Source: JAYQKL01 sp049889415
Lineage (GTDB): Bacteria > Pseudomonadota > Alphaproteobacteria > RS24
Direction: 5' to 3'
NCBI GenBank assembly: GCA_049889415.1
Contig: JBMHDL010000006.1
Coordinates: forward strand, 186,001-250,000
DNA length: 64,000 nucleotides
The notes under the pieces are model-generated. The model was not told where the DNA came from, made no database searches, and saw only the letters and a program-made list of their open reading frames with translations. Position 1 is the first letter of the stretch. Each line of letters begins with the position of its first letter. Positions 48,701 to 53,339 of this stretch are shown one piece after another. Both the position numbers and the translations under genes were made by a program.

Positions 48701-50852
48701 CACTGCTCGCGCTCAGGAGGGTATCTGGCTTGAGGAGGCGACCGGCAATGTCAATATCGGGCAGATCTTCTCGCCGACAGGCCTTGTGCTGACTGCGCCT
48801 GGCGACATTCTCGACGCCAATACCGATTTGATAACCGACATCAAGTCGAACAATGTGACCCTGCGCGCCGGCGGGTCCTTTGGTGTGGCGGCGGCAGACG
48901 GGGACAGTGACACTGTCATCGGTCAAAAGGCACTCGACATCGCCTCAACCAGCGTTACGGACTCAACATTTGACATTGAAACCCCCGGCGGCGGGGCGGC
49001 CCTTTATGTTTCCAATGCCACCAGCCTGCGTCTGACCCGTGCGATGCTGGCCGGCAATCTTGACCTGATGACAATCGGCGATGCCAGATTTGGCGGTTCG
49101 TTCAACACCAATGGCAACCGGTTCGGCCTGACCAGCTTCTCAGATGTGGTGTTTGATGATGCGGCCAATGCCGTGTTTGACAATACGCAAATCGACATTG
49201 CGGCAAGTGCGGATATGCGTATTGACAGCCTGCTTGATACACAAGGCGGCGGGGTGGTCGCCAATATTGTCGGCGCTTTGACTGTTGGCTCTGACGGAGA
49301 GGTTCTGACTCGCTCCGGTGTGCTGCAAGGCTCTGTCGGGCAGGCGACACAAATTGCCGGAGTAATCGACACGCAAGGAGGTGATATCAGCGCCACTCTG
49401 CTGGACAGCCTGACCTTGGCGGAGACTGGGACAGTGCGATTGGGCGGTGGCGACTTGACCCTCGCCGTTTCCGAGGCGACCAACCTTGCCGGACTGCTCG
49501 ATACGCAAGGTGGTTCAGTTAGCGCCACTCTGCTGGACAGCCTGACCTTGGCGGAGACCGGCACGGTACGGCTCGGCGGTGGGAATTTGGAGATGTCAGT
49601 TACGCAGGCAGCGAACCTTGCGGGGCTTGTGGATACTGCAGGGGGTAACATCACGGCGACTCTGCTAGACAGCATTGACATTACCGGGACACTCACAACT
49701 GCGGGCGGCAATATTACTGCAACGGTCGCCGACAGCTTCACTTTGCGCGGGGCCGGCCGAATAGAGACGGTAAATGGGGACTTCACCATTGACGCTAATC
49801 AAGGCTTTAATCAGACCGTAAGCCTAACTGATACAGCGGTTCTGGATGTTTCGGCCGGGCGCATTCTGATTGAGGCCAGCGGCCAGGCGACAGTGACCGG
49901 CATCCGTACACAGGCCTCCGGTGACGATGCCGTCACCCTGCGCGCCCTGGATATCCAAGAGGGCGGGGATGATCAGGCGGATATTGCGCGCGCCGGCACC
50001 GGTACCATTAACCTTTTCGCTGGCCGATACATCAATTTGAATGACATCACCAACACCAATGCAGATGCCTTGCGGCTTAATGTTGCCGGCAAATCAGGCC
50101 TTGGCGAGGTCCGCACCGGGGCCGTGATGCTGGGGCTGAACTCCCTTCCTGGCACGGTGTTTGAGCGCCTCTATGCCGACCATGCCGGCATATTGGAAAC
50201 GCAAAGCGATTATCTGCAGGTCGTGCGCGGCATCACCCAGCAGGACGCTTATTTCACTGTGTCTGAGATGAACGCACGGATTGGACGCCTGAAGGAACGG
50301 ACACTGGAACCGCAGAGCTGGACAGTGGATGACGGGATGTCTTCCTTCTTTGATACGGCCGCACTTGCCTTTGGCGGCCGTCAGGAAAATTACTCCGTAA
50401 CCGGCGGCGGGAACTATCTGAACAACCCGAACTCCCTGCTGTTTTATGATTTCCTTTATGATAATCCGGAAATCTCCAGCACCGGTATTGCCGTAACCTG
50501 GTCGCCGCGGTTCATCTTGGCACGGGGTGAGGCGGAGCGCCAACGCATCGATCAGCGTATTGACATGGCGCTCGCATCCATTCTGCAGGGCGCAAATTAT
50601 GTGTCGGATGTCACGCAGACCTCGGCCTTTGTGACCACGCTTTCCAGCCTGGACGGCCAGGCGCCGGTTGTTTCCGTGCCGGCTGTCGGTCTGGCGCAGG
50701 ACCAAACGCTGACCCCGACCATCATTTTTGACGGCATCACGGTTGACGATGACTTCCTCTGGATTGCTCCGGAGCAGCAGGAAGATAACGGTTTCGTCAA
50801 TCTGTCCAGCCTGTCGGATGAGGGTTCTGAACCGCTTGTCAGGCTGGAATAA
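30774..50852 (+). CDS. giant TpsA filamentous adhesin, LktA/FhaB type (6,692 aa)
   Basis: Secreted beta-helix exoprotein, open for 20,079 bp without a stop. Residues 1-30 are a signal peptide ending AYA. The TPS secretion domain follows (about 31-330) with FDVHRGNQVNLHLP and YFLNPYGIYVGESGIINAG, the FxVxxGNxVN and NPxGI motifs TpsB recognises. VLIDPENIVLSS near residue 356 is typical of haemagglutinin-type TpsA. About 4,200 residues of degenerate beta-helix modules come next, with recurring TxAxIGxxAxVxAxxDVxVxA and GAxGxVGVGxxxxV patterns. A coiled-coil stretch (about 4640-4790), a non-repetitive part (about 4790-5460), a Tyr-rich repeat block and a 44-residue repeat block end the protein. 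I see only six cysteines, in three close pairs. No C-terminal anchor or RTX nonapeptides are seen. The name follows the annotated LktA-like adhesin family; binding target unknown. Confidence 0.9.
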   Translation: MAKVVKQNGAKLISYVLGMTQVVVPPMAYAQSSSAQIVPDGRTQTALSVSGNVTDVRTQTIQGTTGLNSFSVFDVHRGNQVNLHLPDSTDNLINFVHDKETRIDGLLNAYKNGLVGGNVYFLNPYGIYVGESGIINAGQVNLRTPTHDFMANLFQPTGLMSPGVVSQVLSNGVPVSRTGLISVTGQINALEAVSVEAGRIDVSGAIETGEPARLAIENVVNSGQGDTQYVDLDAPSAAPDVRLAAETDLVITGRVAAESAWTPLPGSVHITAGDNLTAGNGADISADGFGDGSHGGTVVLFAQQRALIEDGARLSANATGDGDGGFVEFSARETVELAGGRLEATSETGADGTVLIDPENIVLSSDLLRDDGVADGGNSGGGTSWSAGALTLQADDTITLNANVTVSSRDVSNPSVVANHETGASIGNSGNITLEADNITLNSGAKILAHVEDGSTYAAGDVALRAHSENSSAISLTSATLSGDAITLDARAVNSPLSVYSNPLSTATSSIALTSSTISAAGNVSISATSLQDKAAATGALVSFDARTASASVSVSDTGITSAGNVSILSDADIVTDLTPTGWASFSTVLPLNVQAAVTTATATTTLDGGTSITATTGSTSVDSQAGTSSTLYAEANFPAVAFTGAVGVLTTRAETLIEGTTDIETRDSLYVGSQSNTISNAVADASSGAGGLSGALGFAVSLIDSSSTVKFQGGAAADVTGGDMTVNADNVLQNLTAARAANDATTEDAENAFSDGIDSTPGMDTMIGGQSIGDILKDTFNTALGNVTDSLTGGNDADTDGSTLQVAGAVGFSRVDNTTSAFIGTSDDAATVAPDIYANALTGRARSVVQSQTVGSGQAEDYDNGGSAGIGIQIAANEVSANIGGNENADLTLNVTDLRVQALTESYRSDVGNQNRFGVIATAGAPTAGEDGIGIAGAIAVNTNETNRYLAELDDDTDVTLSGNADTLVEATGDTRTTAVADGSDASESAVDGVFDAFDSDADSDGDGADAPAGGTVGFGASVAVATSNNETIARVNGGNTFSYLDDLTVRATANNETRTEADAGGKGGIAIIPVAAVTVARNTTTAELNSGTNLSMGGDLTVTADQIVTASAAGTGNAVLSGDDANAAIGMAAGLVISTNDVDAKILRSASTAGDVTLAALSATDITSGGQAGANGDDDDDDSNNEEESGNDLAAGTGAMVGMGNAFAGGDDVAVSDITDNLNTDTDALGGAANGAGDADENNSLTIAAAFAVNYLEDRTDALVGEGISLAGGVIGISANRNTDVNAVADASADSGSYNLGGAVGLNIVDVASLAEVDANAVISGTTVSVGAGMRSLIEGADTDSVNEIVSQATAGVGTGEFSLAGAVGLNVVLRNQSQALLDAGSTTTAGSGLSVTALADTSYTTKGKATVGDTNSVFTGIDGFLSSLDDMEALIDGVMTSLGVGDADDAEDVASDSGGEEEEGAEGNVGIGAGFGINLVFNDNTLAKVANTATLNGGAASPDLTVSATSTTATRTEAEAGAKPDEDSGSTAKTSLDAAVAVAIINKTVDASIGTGTNLDELGALSITATGTSDAFSRAHGEVEAEESAVGASVAVAVTHGDVTAALNRSVDDSTGITVSAVTDTTDVALADAVAAGTVVRDYADKLNIGESDLLGTDALSNSDDSENPSSLKALGGGFSDGDGASFDTTGDSFDGGSEGGDANQSGSVNIAASVSVNWTDHDTSATIADGVSLTSTGNISVLADSDVNYRTRGSGMAVFADNAIGVGVGILKTGQDTSAILGDNVTITSANNVSVQALTSENQGTDPNNNDTSFGGYASAEGIAGAGGGDLAVAGSLGLVYSDDSQAAQIGTGGDITNSGDLTIRSRATNKIVNRAWALAVASDATCSDPGNCNSDSNKTAVGASIAVNVVTDTNLVQLGEDTTVTSSGSATIEAEDLSPLNAEFILDPEDDSTSTEDYITGNYTTLLQNASYYAEAIAGGAAQGGNAGSGSLAVTASIGSTKALIGEGVSLTAASADIRAFNESDARHLVGAIAIAEKKAIGGSISGIYLREDVATIIGEEGVADGGQTTTIITNAGNMRIDAEADQETLTFMAAGGISTNELALSGALGVNVLDTDVETIIVEDAVLRATAGNVDINADSATDIRNFALSVSGSGGSDSAGGSLALNLFLTDKKALVGQAADANNNITIDATGALNVGVDASQEILNGVISASVSTSGNAISGALSANIIKGDSIAAVRQGADLNTDAGIDGAANETIGIIANDRSTITDLTGTLAASNSTSVGVALGANVFWKNVEASLNSTANAEGNIEVAANNEQNLTATVVGIAGSTGGLAGAGSVSVGLVKSTTNAFIGDDATVYTDGSIKLHAGDDTDIFMLEPAASFSTGGTALAGAVGAAVFIGTTRARVLGGATVQARGNGTVAVDQDSVTTSSPLLEGIMGGDDEQTRSALASFNDDFTFDNIKDLFLTEVRDTENKSGISVSATSDQDVISIAASGAVSSDNAIAISLSAGVGVNTTEASIANGATVTANYDGTSADVIVRAISDTYWTDLSAALGAGTGSAGVGVGGDIVIQVKNTLAYIGTGATVQATQDVLVEASNKDKIINSAATLGLGNSAGVAGTAAVGVLVNTTKAYIDGTVEADRDLKVTSDAATDLIQIAGGVGGGGTAGIGASFGVGYVKNTTEAYIDDNAVANASRDTNVEADTDENSVAAVIAGGIGGTVGVGVSAGIKIHQSNTRAFIKGSVNQTASFAQAGQDVTVRADNTVNTIDVVGGIGGGGTVGVGVSLNALVVQNNAQAYIGGGTNTRVSAHDDISVTAHSDKTTKNFTLAGAAAGTVSVAGNVAVILVGADADDESNEYMEDGEGGSHATHANDRINAIDLGSILSDDNSSGDYARTGDTLSEVASVFGAQQGNADISATFNPSDSNLSRNKTQAFIENGATVSAGRDLTIDSEDTINTIFTAGAVGGAGVVGVGATVGVLVFNTSSEAYIGTNAVVNVSEDLTINSETQESVGSGALSAGGAGITSVQGVVMTQATYSRSRAFIEDSARVNQGIARNNSQTVSLLAESDTDLVTFSGSGGGALVGVGITGDVMILEKETRAWIGENALVASGGDIAIDARSQEDLLQIAMSINGGFVGVTGTAGVVVASNTTEAVIEDGATVAADDSMRIQATDDTEIDAILITGAGGAVGVGGAIGTYVMENVTRAKIGDNAVVTALAEAAGDGIDALTGVIDNSNLTTQTRTVRQQDQSESDETITSTNTEFVNANARGLVIGAVTNEDINLAPVGVAIGAVGVAGTIATTVSESTVEALVGTGTTLNANNTGAGNSQDVRLLAQSETLLNNISTGLAYGGVGVALDVDTQVYAKTVRARLLGDATAKRDISVLADNRDRVIQTMVSSAVGATDGIGGLVGTSVIADTVLAEIGDTTTTVAERDVIVDAEQDIDIVQTGGNVSGGGAGSGVGASLGTLVAKSTNTARIGSGATVTAYRTTRVDAESDTSLNQNIIGFGGGGTAAIVGSIGINVLKTSTLAEIGADTSVNATANAAYDTAQSIIVRADDVVTTQGAAGAGAIGGAAGVGVGVTVTVTRNATAARVGNNAVLKARDDVTITADSEKNISNQGIAAAGGIGLGAAGSVALTLVGGAMSEDGGDQLTNDNGNMLAEADTASSRDRSQNQTQDNNGNTSNGGMDNASTSRLDGYDTQARVDAQMGGVQADVEGSGTDSTFAGIGTGVTIETGDDVTIGADEEINLSQIAGGAAFGTVGVGGFVAVGEYNGSVTAQIGDNSTVTLGGDIAVRGTLDSGDNISIDVPVGDDITVGAVNSTVVGATGGILGATLTVAQLNLNEDVTAEIGDSVTISSTSGAADTDVDVIATRDVDAETNVVGLAAGVVAAGVSVGGINASGNATARIGNDSALGTDAARLGALTVQALNSSTQKVRAVSGGVGYFGAGVGATSLLTDSGDTSAVIGNNTSLYGGGLLTVSSDDRARNYGNSVGVAVSAGVSMSGIISRVSADRNAYTTIGDNTTLVGNGLTLSATIGETGQNMADSDVVGATGGLVAATGSETTVTADADTKLEIGDNAVLKSNRLVGGGEVSGAAVNLSATNRASIDNNSTAVVAGAAALGVHITRSTSTGDSRIIFGANTDLVTMSDIAINALSDRDSRAEAIAGAGGLVAANGAESIVTHSSNVLISVADGSAAGNGIGIATSGSLTVTAVNNDTYDAAMDAGAVALGGVTGAVARTTGRADTSISFGDYADITSNGLVVTADNNLSKSGLDENFKFDGGGALSVTAGDSKARQTQNALISFGDNSSMLVTGTLDAHQDAVITSRVNVTADDEAIINTGALIGVPVSMTEVVANSTAGIDLGANSDLVTRRGDITLLADTLSDIDSDARTSVWGLAGVGATGQSKASMTGRNTVNIGTGSEVIANGYLYANAGREASLNSIVANTNIYNNTLIAGIFGEKAEAALTINSDVNIAENAALRSAQYMVVESSTGSGAAVANGYKEWLQYIGIAVVPLNGSFGAESVSGRGNINLAGTLETGVYNEQYIGFGTGFGSFREDPNSPGDVEKMTLTESDGVYTRSDGTIMDVPVVGTYSDDKTVTLRSSDAISWSFDLNRDPGQDIDLEINELEVAKLRSFNSDAADALADKQTELLADQTFYQNLQSGAMTAQDVLDNLNDDLTTKQAELTAAQDAGDPTAAIQQEIDDLQAQIDNFDPDSFSPDAVDYTAELADIATQLDDIQTQIDDFDSSGDPATVAKINNEIAFLEAKKANLNDGPVDIISVGDIFAATGHVYTKADNLTGASTGQIISNNNVSVTIRNDSNSPIEVNNIEVSRTPGGNIYFNDVLVETEQNVRSLNRDGAAETGFAMTSSPGNFTTMVQIDGRFDPNSSAYNPDTTVPIKAPAMLMEGMITNRAGSVNVVNKNGSIYSNGSIEARRIKVTSGGAFFVNDKTPGIYNIGASPTSDTRDSASDPVGYGDVAAARTDNIGQPDGDLGGCGTIVAMPFDSNNSEPCAVGTVNQSDDESARLFGDEVYIVANTINVNGLIQSGVAQKSITIGETYDAFTDNDGVSSYTLEDVALDLSGTGSGREGVNGVTAEYNAAEDVIEISGLEAKGGKVTLVGKLISTGNGAIKVLDGYGTFNVTNNSDKDVRINYANTGEVEGIVTLIDDAYSDANGVPRVTQYTRVGDTVSVRNNVGVGSSNPTNLVSSTSGRSSSYAIKDGMRYYWIEGESLEITRTYRTNRRKKTFIGINVGEETNFRPPDSSFTSQEIPASSLPSADFAAVDTSVTSDYTFRMRYDETYYNRATSTENLSCYTVGLSWAPLYQDCSWVNVTTENSNGSLFYYQDVSADRSVPITFIGQDTGTLNVTSAGGIQIGGEITALNTTTTLTANGGDISMSNANGYIEVGDITMTASGRIGSDARAVKLVQEADDTITASAGTGVKLTSDNGNLRFAQLTNVDGDVILEAGENIYLNTQSNILVGDTVSLRANYGEIADTSGNAVRVNTLDGTFSAYSRAGNINVVETEGDISVRQINTVGDVTLATLNGSILDGNTEQTDDAAAQAALLALWTDLQLTEDTGALDKRNDQIAGYNRSMEQLYQDYYTLRNLSQEANGAYVYDDYDVNFSYTATTEERQAIATGSLVSETNALYQDYWSLRQVQQDADGNYVATAYNPNFIYVPSEAETAALDNDPDLIAQLQLDQQARYQLGYERFGDPDYDPDFDYTDTAVTQLETIRTARYQQAYETFGDPVYVADFTYEAPESQTNLFTQGFAWDAEHLEAPLPGQAFKDITDTTAFVEDSNIIGDDITLTAGSGNIGVFTDTTQFEIAKVYAKELTDEQKVLLSAAESDDVEYNETTGMVTLTQREDLDIQTLNETSVINVTAANGFGFIGGETSLNVNSVAVSGELRVKVSGEIQNIRADDNPAVSSDNLVLEASTGAIGSADKAMIVQVDDGFRITARAQEGIWLEEATGNVNIGQIFSPTGLVLTAPGDILDANTDLITDIKSNNVTLRAGGSFGVAAADGDSDTVIGQKALDIASTSVTDSTFDIETPGGGAALYVSNATSLRLTRAMLAGNLDLMTIGDARFGGSFNTNGNRFGLTSFSDVVFDDAANAVFDNTQIDIAASADMRIDSLLDTQGGGVVANIVGALTVGSDGEVLTRSGVLQGSVGQATQIAGVIDTQGGDISATLLDSLTLAETGTVRLGGGDLTLAVSEATNLAGLLDTQGGSVSATLLDSLTLAETGTVRLGGGNLEMSVTQAANLAGLVDTAGGNITATLLDSIDITGTLTTAGGNITATVADSFTLRGAGRIETVNGDFTIDANQGFNQTVSLTDTAVLDVSAGRILIEASGQATVTGIRTQASGDDAVTLRALDIQEGGDDQADIARAGTGTINLFAGRYINLNDITNTNADALRLNVAGKSGLGEVRTGAVMLGLNSLPGTVFERLYADHAGILETQSDYLQVVRGITQQDAYFTVSEMNARIGRLKERTLEPQSWTVDDGMSSFFDTAALAFGGRQENYSVTGGGNYLNNPNSLLFYDFLYDNPEISSTGIAVTWSPRFILARGEAERQRIDQRIDMALASILQGANYVSDVTQTSAFVTTLSSLDGQAPVVSVPAVGLAQDQTLTPTIIFDGITVDDDFLWIAPEQQEDNGFVNLSSLSDEGSEPLVRLE
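34300..34356 (+). other. Asp/Glu-rich loop in the adhesin
   Basis: Six aspartates in a row followed by SNNEEESGND (around residue 1180) interrupt the beta-helix pattern. Similar acidic inserts occur near 33770, 35150 and 35760. They may be calcium-binding loops between coils, but no canonical EF-hand or RTX motif is present. Confidence 0.6.
44680..45140 (+). other. coiled-coil segment within the adhesin
   Basis: About 150 residues (near 4640-4790) change from beta-helix to helix-forming sequence with heptad character, for example TTKQAELTAAQDAG, AAIQQEIDDLQAQID, TQLDDIQTQIDDFD and NEIAFLEAKKANL. It is the only such stretch I see in the 6,692 residues. Confidence 0.8.
47619..48105 (+). repeat. 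Tyr-rich degenerate repeat block in the adhesin
   Basis: Four diverged units of about 35-55 residues share the theme LYQDYxxLR or RYQxxYExFGDP followed by Y-x-P/D-x-F-x-Y: LYQDYYTLRN...VNFSYT, LYQDYWSLRQ...PNFIYV, RYQLGYERFGDP...PDFDYT, RYQQAYETFGDP...ADFTYE. Confidence 0.85.
49245..49745 (+). repeat. 44-codon tandem repeats in the adhesin C-terminal part
   Basis: Units start at 49245, 49377, 49509 and 49641, exactly 132 bp apart; the last is shortened and a 63-bp half unit follows at 49704. Units two and three share an identical 38-bp stretch (49389-49426 and 49521-49558), encoding SATLLDSLTLAET, which points to recent duplication. Each unit is likely two 22-residue beta-helix turns. Confidence 0.92.
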
Positions 50853-50860
50853 GGCGAGTG

Positions 50861-52336
50861 ATGCAGGCGCTTATAAAACATAAAACAACTGCGGCCTGCG
50901 TGGCCCTACTGGTGCTGTTCCTTAGTGTCCTGCTGGTCAACACCTATCGTTCAGGGGTGCCGCAGACCGTCGGCACCGTGTTTGATTTTCAGCCAGATGA
51001 GGCTCGGCTAACGCGGCAAATGCGCGAAGCCATCCAGTTCAAGACCATTTCCTTCGGGCGCGACAAGCCGGTTTCCGCGAATGCTTTGCTTGCCATGCAT
51101 GATTTTCTGGAAGCGAATTTTCCGCGTGTGCATGCCACTTTGGAGCGTGAAGTGATTGGTGAGTATTCCCTGCTTTATACATGGCGCGGCAAAACGGATG
51201 CCAAGCCGGTCATTTTTCTGGGTCATCTTGATGTTGTACCGATTATTCCAGGGACAGAGAAAGACTGGCAGCAGCCGCCCTTCTCGGGCAATGTCGCTGA
51301 TGGCTTTATTTGGGGGCGTGGTGCCATTGACAATAAGGTTAATGTCATCGGCCTGTTGGCGGCGGCTGAATATATGCTCGAAGCCGGACTTGCTCCTGAC
51401 CGGACGATTTATTTTGCCTTTGGGCATGACGAGGAGCAGGGCGGGCTGGACGGCGCCCGGGCCATGGCAGACCTTCTTGAGTCGCGCAATGTTGAGGCGG
51501 CGTTTCTGATTGATGAGGGCGGGTTGATTTCGCGCGGTGCCCTGCCGGGGCTGGATGTGCCGATGGCGGTCATTGCCCCGGCGGAAAAGGGCATTGTGAC
51601 ACTGGAGCTTGCGGTTGAAGCCGAGGGCGGGCATTCCTCCATGCCGCCAATGCAGACATCGATTGGCATTCTGGCACAGGCCATAACGCGGCTGGAAGCT
51701 GACCAGTTTCCCCGTGATTTTTCGCACACGCAAGATTTTCTGGAGGCCGTTGCGGATGAACTGCCCTTCACCAGCCGCCTGATGATGAAGAATCTCTGGC
51801 TGTTCAAGCCACTGGTCATGGCGTCTTTGAAAGATGACAGGCAGGGCAATGCCGGCATGCGGACGACAACGGCGGTAACCATGATTGAGGGCGGGGTGAA
51901 AGCCAATGTGTTGCCGATCACCGCCGCCGCCAAGGTCAATTTTCGGATACTGCCGGGGGAAACCCCGGCCAGCGTCAAGCGCCGTGTGAAGCAGGTCATT
52001 GGTGACGACCGTGTTGTAGTTAACTATGACGGCTCGGGGCAAAAAGGCATGGCCCCGTCCCCGGTCTCCCCGCTAGAGGGCTTCGGTTGGGAGCAGCTGA
52101 CCAGCGCCATTCGCGACACAGCCGCACCGCAACGCCTTGTTGTTGCCCCGCGTCTGTTGGTTGCCGCGACCGATACACGCCATTATCGTGCGCTGACCCC
52201 GAACCATTACCGCTTCACTTATGTTGAAATGGATATTGAGGACCTGGCCGGCATTCACGGGACCAATGAGCGCATCAGCGTCGAGACATTAAGTGATGCC
52301 GTGCGGTTTTATTACCGGCTGATGTCACGGCTTTAA
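50861..52336 (+). CDS. membrane-anchored M20 family metallopeptidase
   Basis: A 491-residue zinc peptidase-fold protein of the carboxypeptidase S/PM20D1 group. An N-terminal hydrophobic helix (AACVALLVLFLSVLLVNTY) anchors or exports it. Metal and catalytic segments are in order: FLGHLDVVP, WGRGAIDNKVNVIG, AFGHDEEQGG, FLIDEGG, and near the C-terminus ATDTRHYR. The dimerisation domain starts GGHSSMPP. Group members hydrolyse or form N-acyl amino acids or cleave dipeptides; which applies is not visible. The ATG at 50861 lies 8 bp after the tpsA stop with AAGGCGAG upstream, so it is probably the last gene of the secretion operon. Confidence 0.9.
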   Translation: MQALIKHKTTAACVALLVLFLSVLLVNTYRSGVPQTVGTVFDFQPDEARLTRQMREAIQFKTISFGRDKPVSANALLAMHDFLEANFPRVHATLEREVIGEYSLLYTWRGKTDAKPVIFLGHLDVVPIIPGTEKDWQQPPFSGNVADGFIWGRGAIDNKVNVIGLLAAAEYMLEAGLAPDRTIYFAFGHDEEQGGLDGARAMADLLESRNVEAAFLIDEGGLISRGALPGLDVPMAVIAPAEKGIVTLELAVEAEGGHSSMPPMQTSIGILAQAITRLEADQFPRDFSHTQDFLEAVADELPFTSRLMMKNLWLFKPLVMASLKDDRQGNAGMRTTTAVTMIEGGVKANVLPITAAAKVNFRILPGETPASVKRRVKQVIGDDRVVVNYDGSGQKGMAPSPVSPLEGFGWEQLTSAIRDTAAPQRLVVAPRLLVAATDTRHYRALTPNHYRFTYVEMDIEDLAGIHGTNERISVETLSDAVRFYYRLMSRL

Positions 52337-52340
52337 TCTG

Positions 52341-53339
52341 TTATTTTTTCAAGGTCACGAGGTGGCCGGCAAATACCTTGGTGACACTCTTCCAGCTGAA
52401 TTTTTGAGCATGTGTGCGCACCTTTTTTCTGTCTTTGGTGAGCGCGCGTTTGCATGCGACAGCTAAATTGTCGTCAACAGCCCCTGTTTCTGCCGTGATG
52501 ATGTCTTTCGGCCCGGTCACGGGATAACCGGCAACAGGTGTGCCGCAAGCCATGGCCTCGATCATCACGAGTCCAAAAGTGTCAGTTCGGCTTGGGAAGA
52601 CGAAAACATCAGCGTGACGATAAAAATCTGTAAGTTCCGGCAGGTGTTTTTCACCGTGAAAAATGGCGTCGGGGTATTTGCGTTCAAGTGCGGCGCGTGC
52701 CGGTCCGTCACCAACCACCCATTTGACGCCATCTAGACTGAGTTTCAAAAAGGCCTCAATATTTTTTTCGACTGATACCCGCCCAACATAAAGATAAATT
52801 GGGGCCGGATTTTTTTTGCGCCGTCCTTTGGGTGGTGAAAACTTGGTCAGATCAACACCCCGCGACCATAGTACCAGGTTGCCGATATTCCATTTTTCGA
52901 GATTCTCAATCATGCTTTGGGTCGGTACCATGATTGCGGAAGAGGGACCATGAAACCACCTCAGAAATTTATAGGTCACGGACAATGGCAGGGCGGTGCG
53001 TGCCTTGACATATTCCGGAAAACGCGTGTGGAAGGCGGTGGTGAATCTGTACCCCCGTTTGACCGCGTAATTACGGGCTGCAATACCAAGCGGGCCTTCG
53101 GTTGAAATGTGTAAATGGTCGGGCGCAAAGCGGTCAATGCAAGCGCGTACATGCTTTCCGGGAAATAGGGCGACGCGTATATCCGGATAGGTCGGCAGAG
53201 GGAATGTGGTCATGCCTTCGGCGGACAGAACTTCCACCTCATGGCCCATGGCTTCGAGAGTTCGTCGTGTGGTGTCGAGGGTCCGCACAACGCCATTGAT
53301 CTGAGGGTGCCAGGCATCGGTGACAATCAAGATGCGCAT
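52341..53339 (-). CDS. GT4-family glycosyltransferase
   Basis: A retaining GT-B glycosyltransferase of 332 residues. The N-terminal half starts MRILIVTDAWHPQINGVVRTL and carries HISTEGPLG and FTTAFHTRFPEYV; the C-terminal half has YVGRVSVEKNIEAF and the donor-binding FPSRTDTFGLVMIEAMACGTPVAGY with the E-x7-E pattern. This group includes the glycosyltransferases that decorate diacylglycerol or phosphatidylinositol. Its ATG overlaps the stop of the phosphoesterase gene (TGATG), so acceptor and pathway are probably shared with that gene and the upstream acyltransferase. Confidence 0.9.
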   Translation of the reverse strand: MRILIVTDAWHPQINGVVRTLDTTRRTLEAMGHEVEVLSAEGMTTFPLPTYPDIRVALFPGKHVRACIDRFAPDHLHISTEGPLGIAARNYAVKRGYRFTTAFHTRFPEYVKARTALPLSVTYKFLRWFHGPSSAIMVPTQSMIENLEKWNIGNLVLWSRGVDLTKFSPPKGRRKKNPAPIYLYVGRVSVEKNIEAFLKLSLDGVKWVVGDGPARAALERKYPDAIFHGEKHLPELTDFYRHADVFVFPSRTDTFGLVMIEAMACGTPVAGYPVTGPKDIITAETGAVDDNLAVACKRALTKDRKKVRTHAQKFSWKSVTKVFAGHLVTLKK

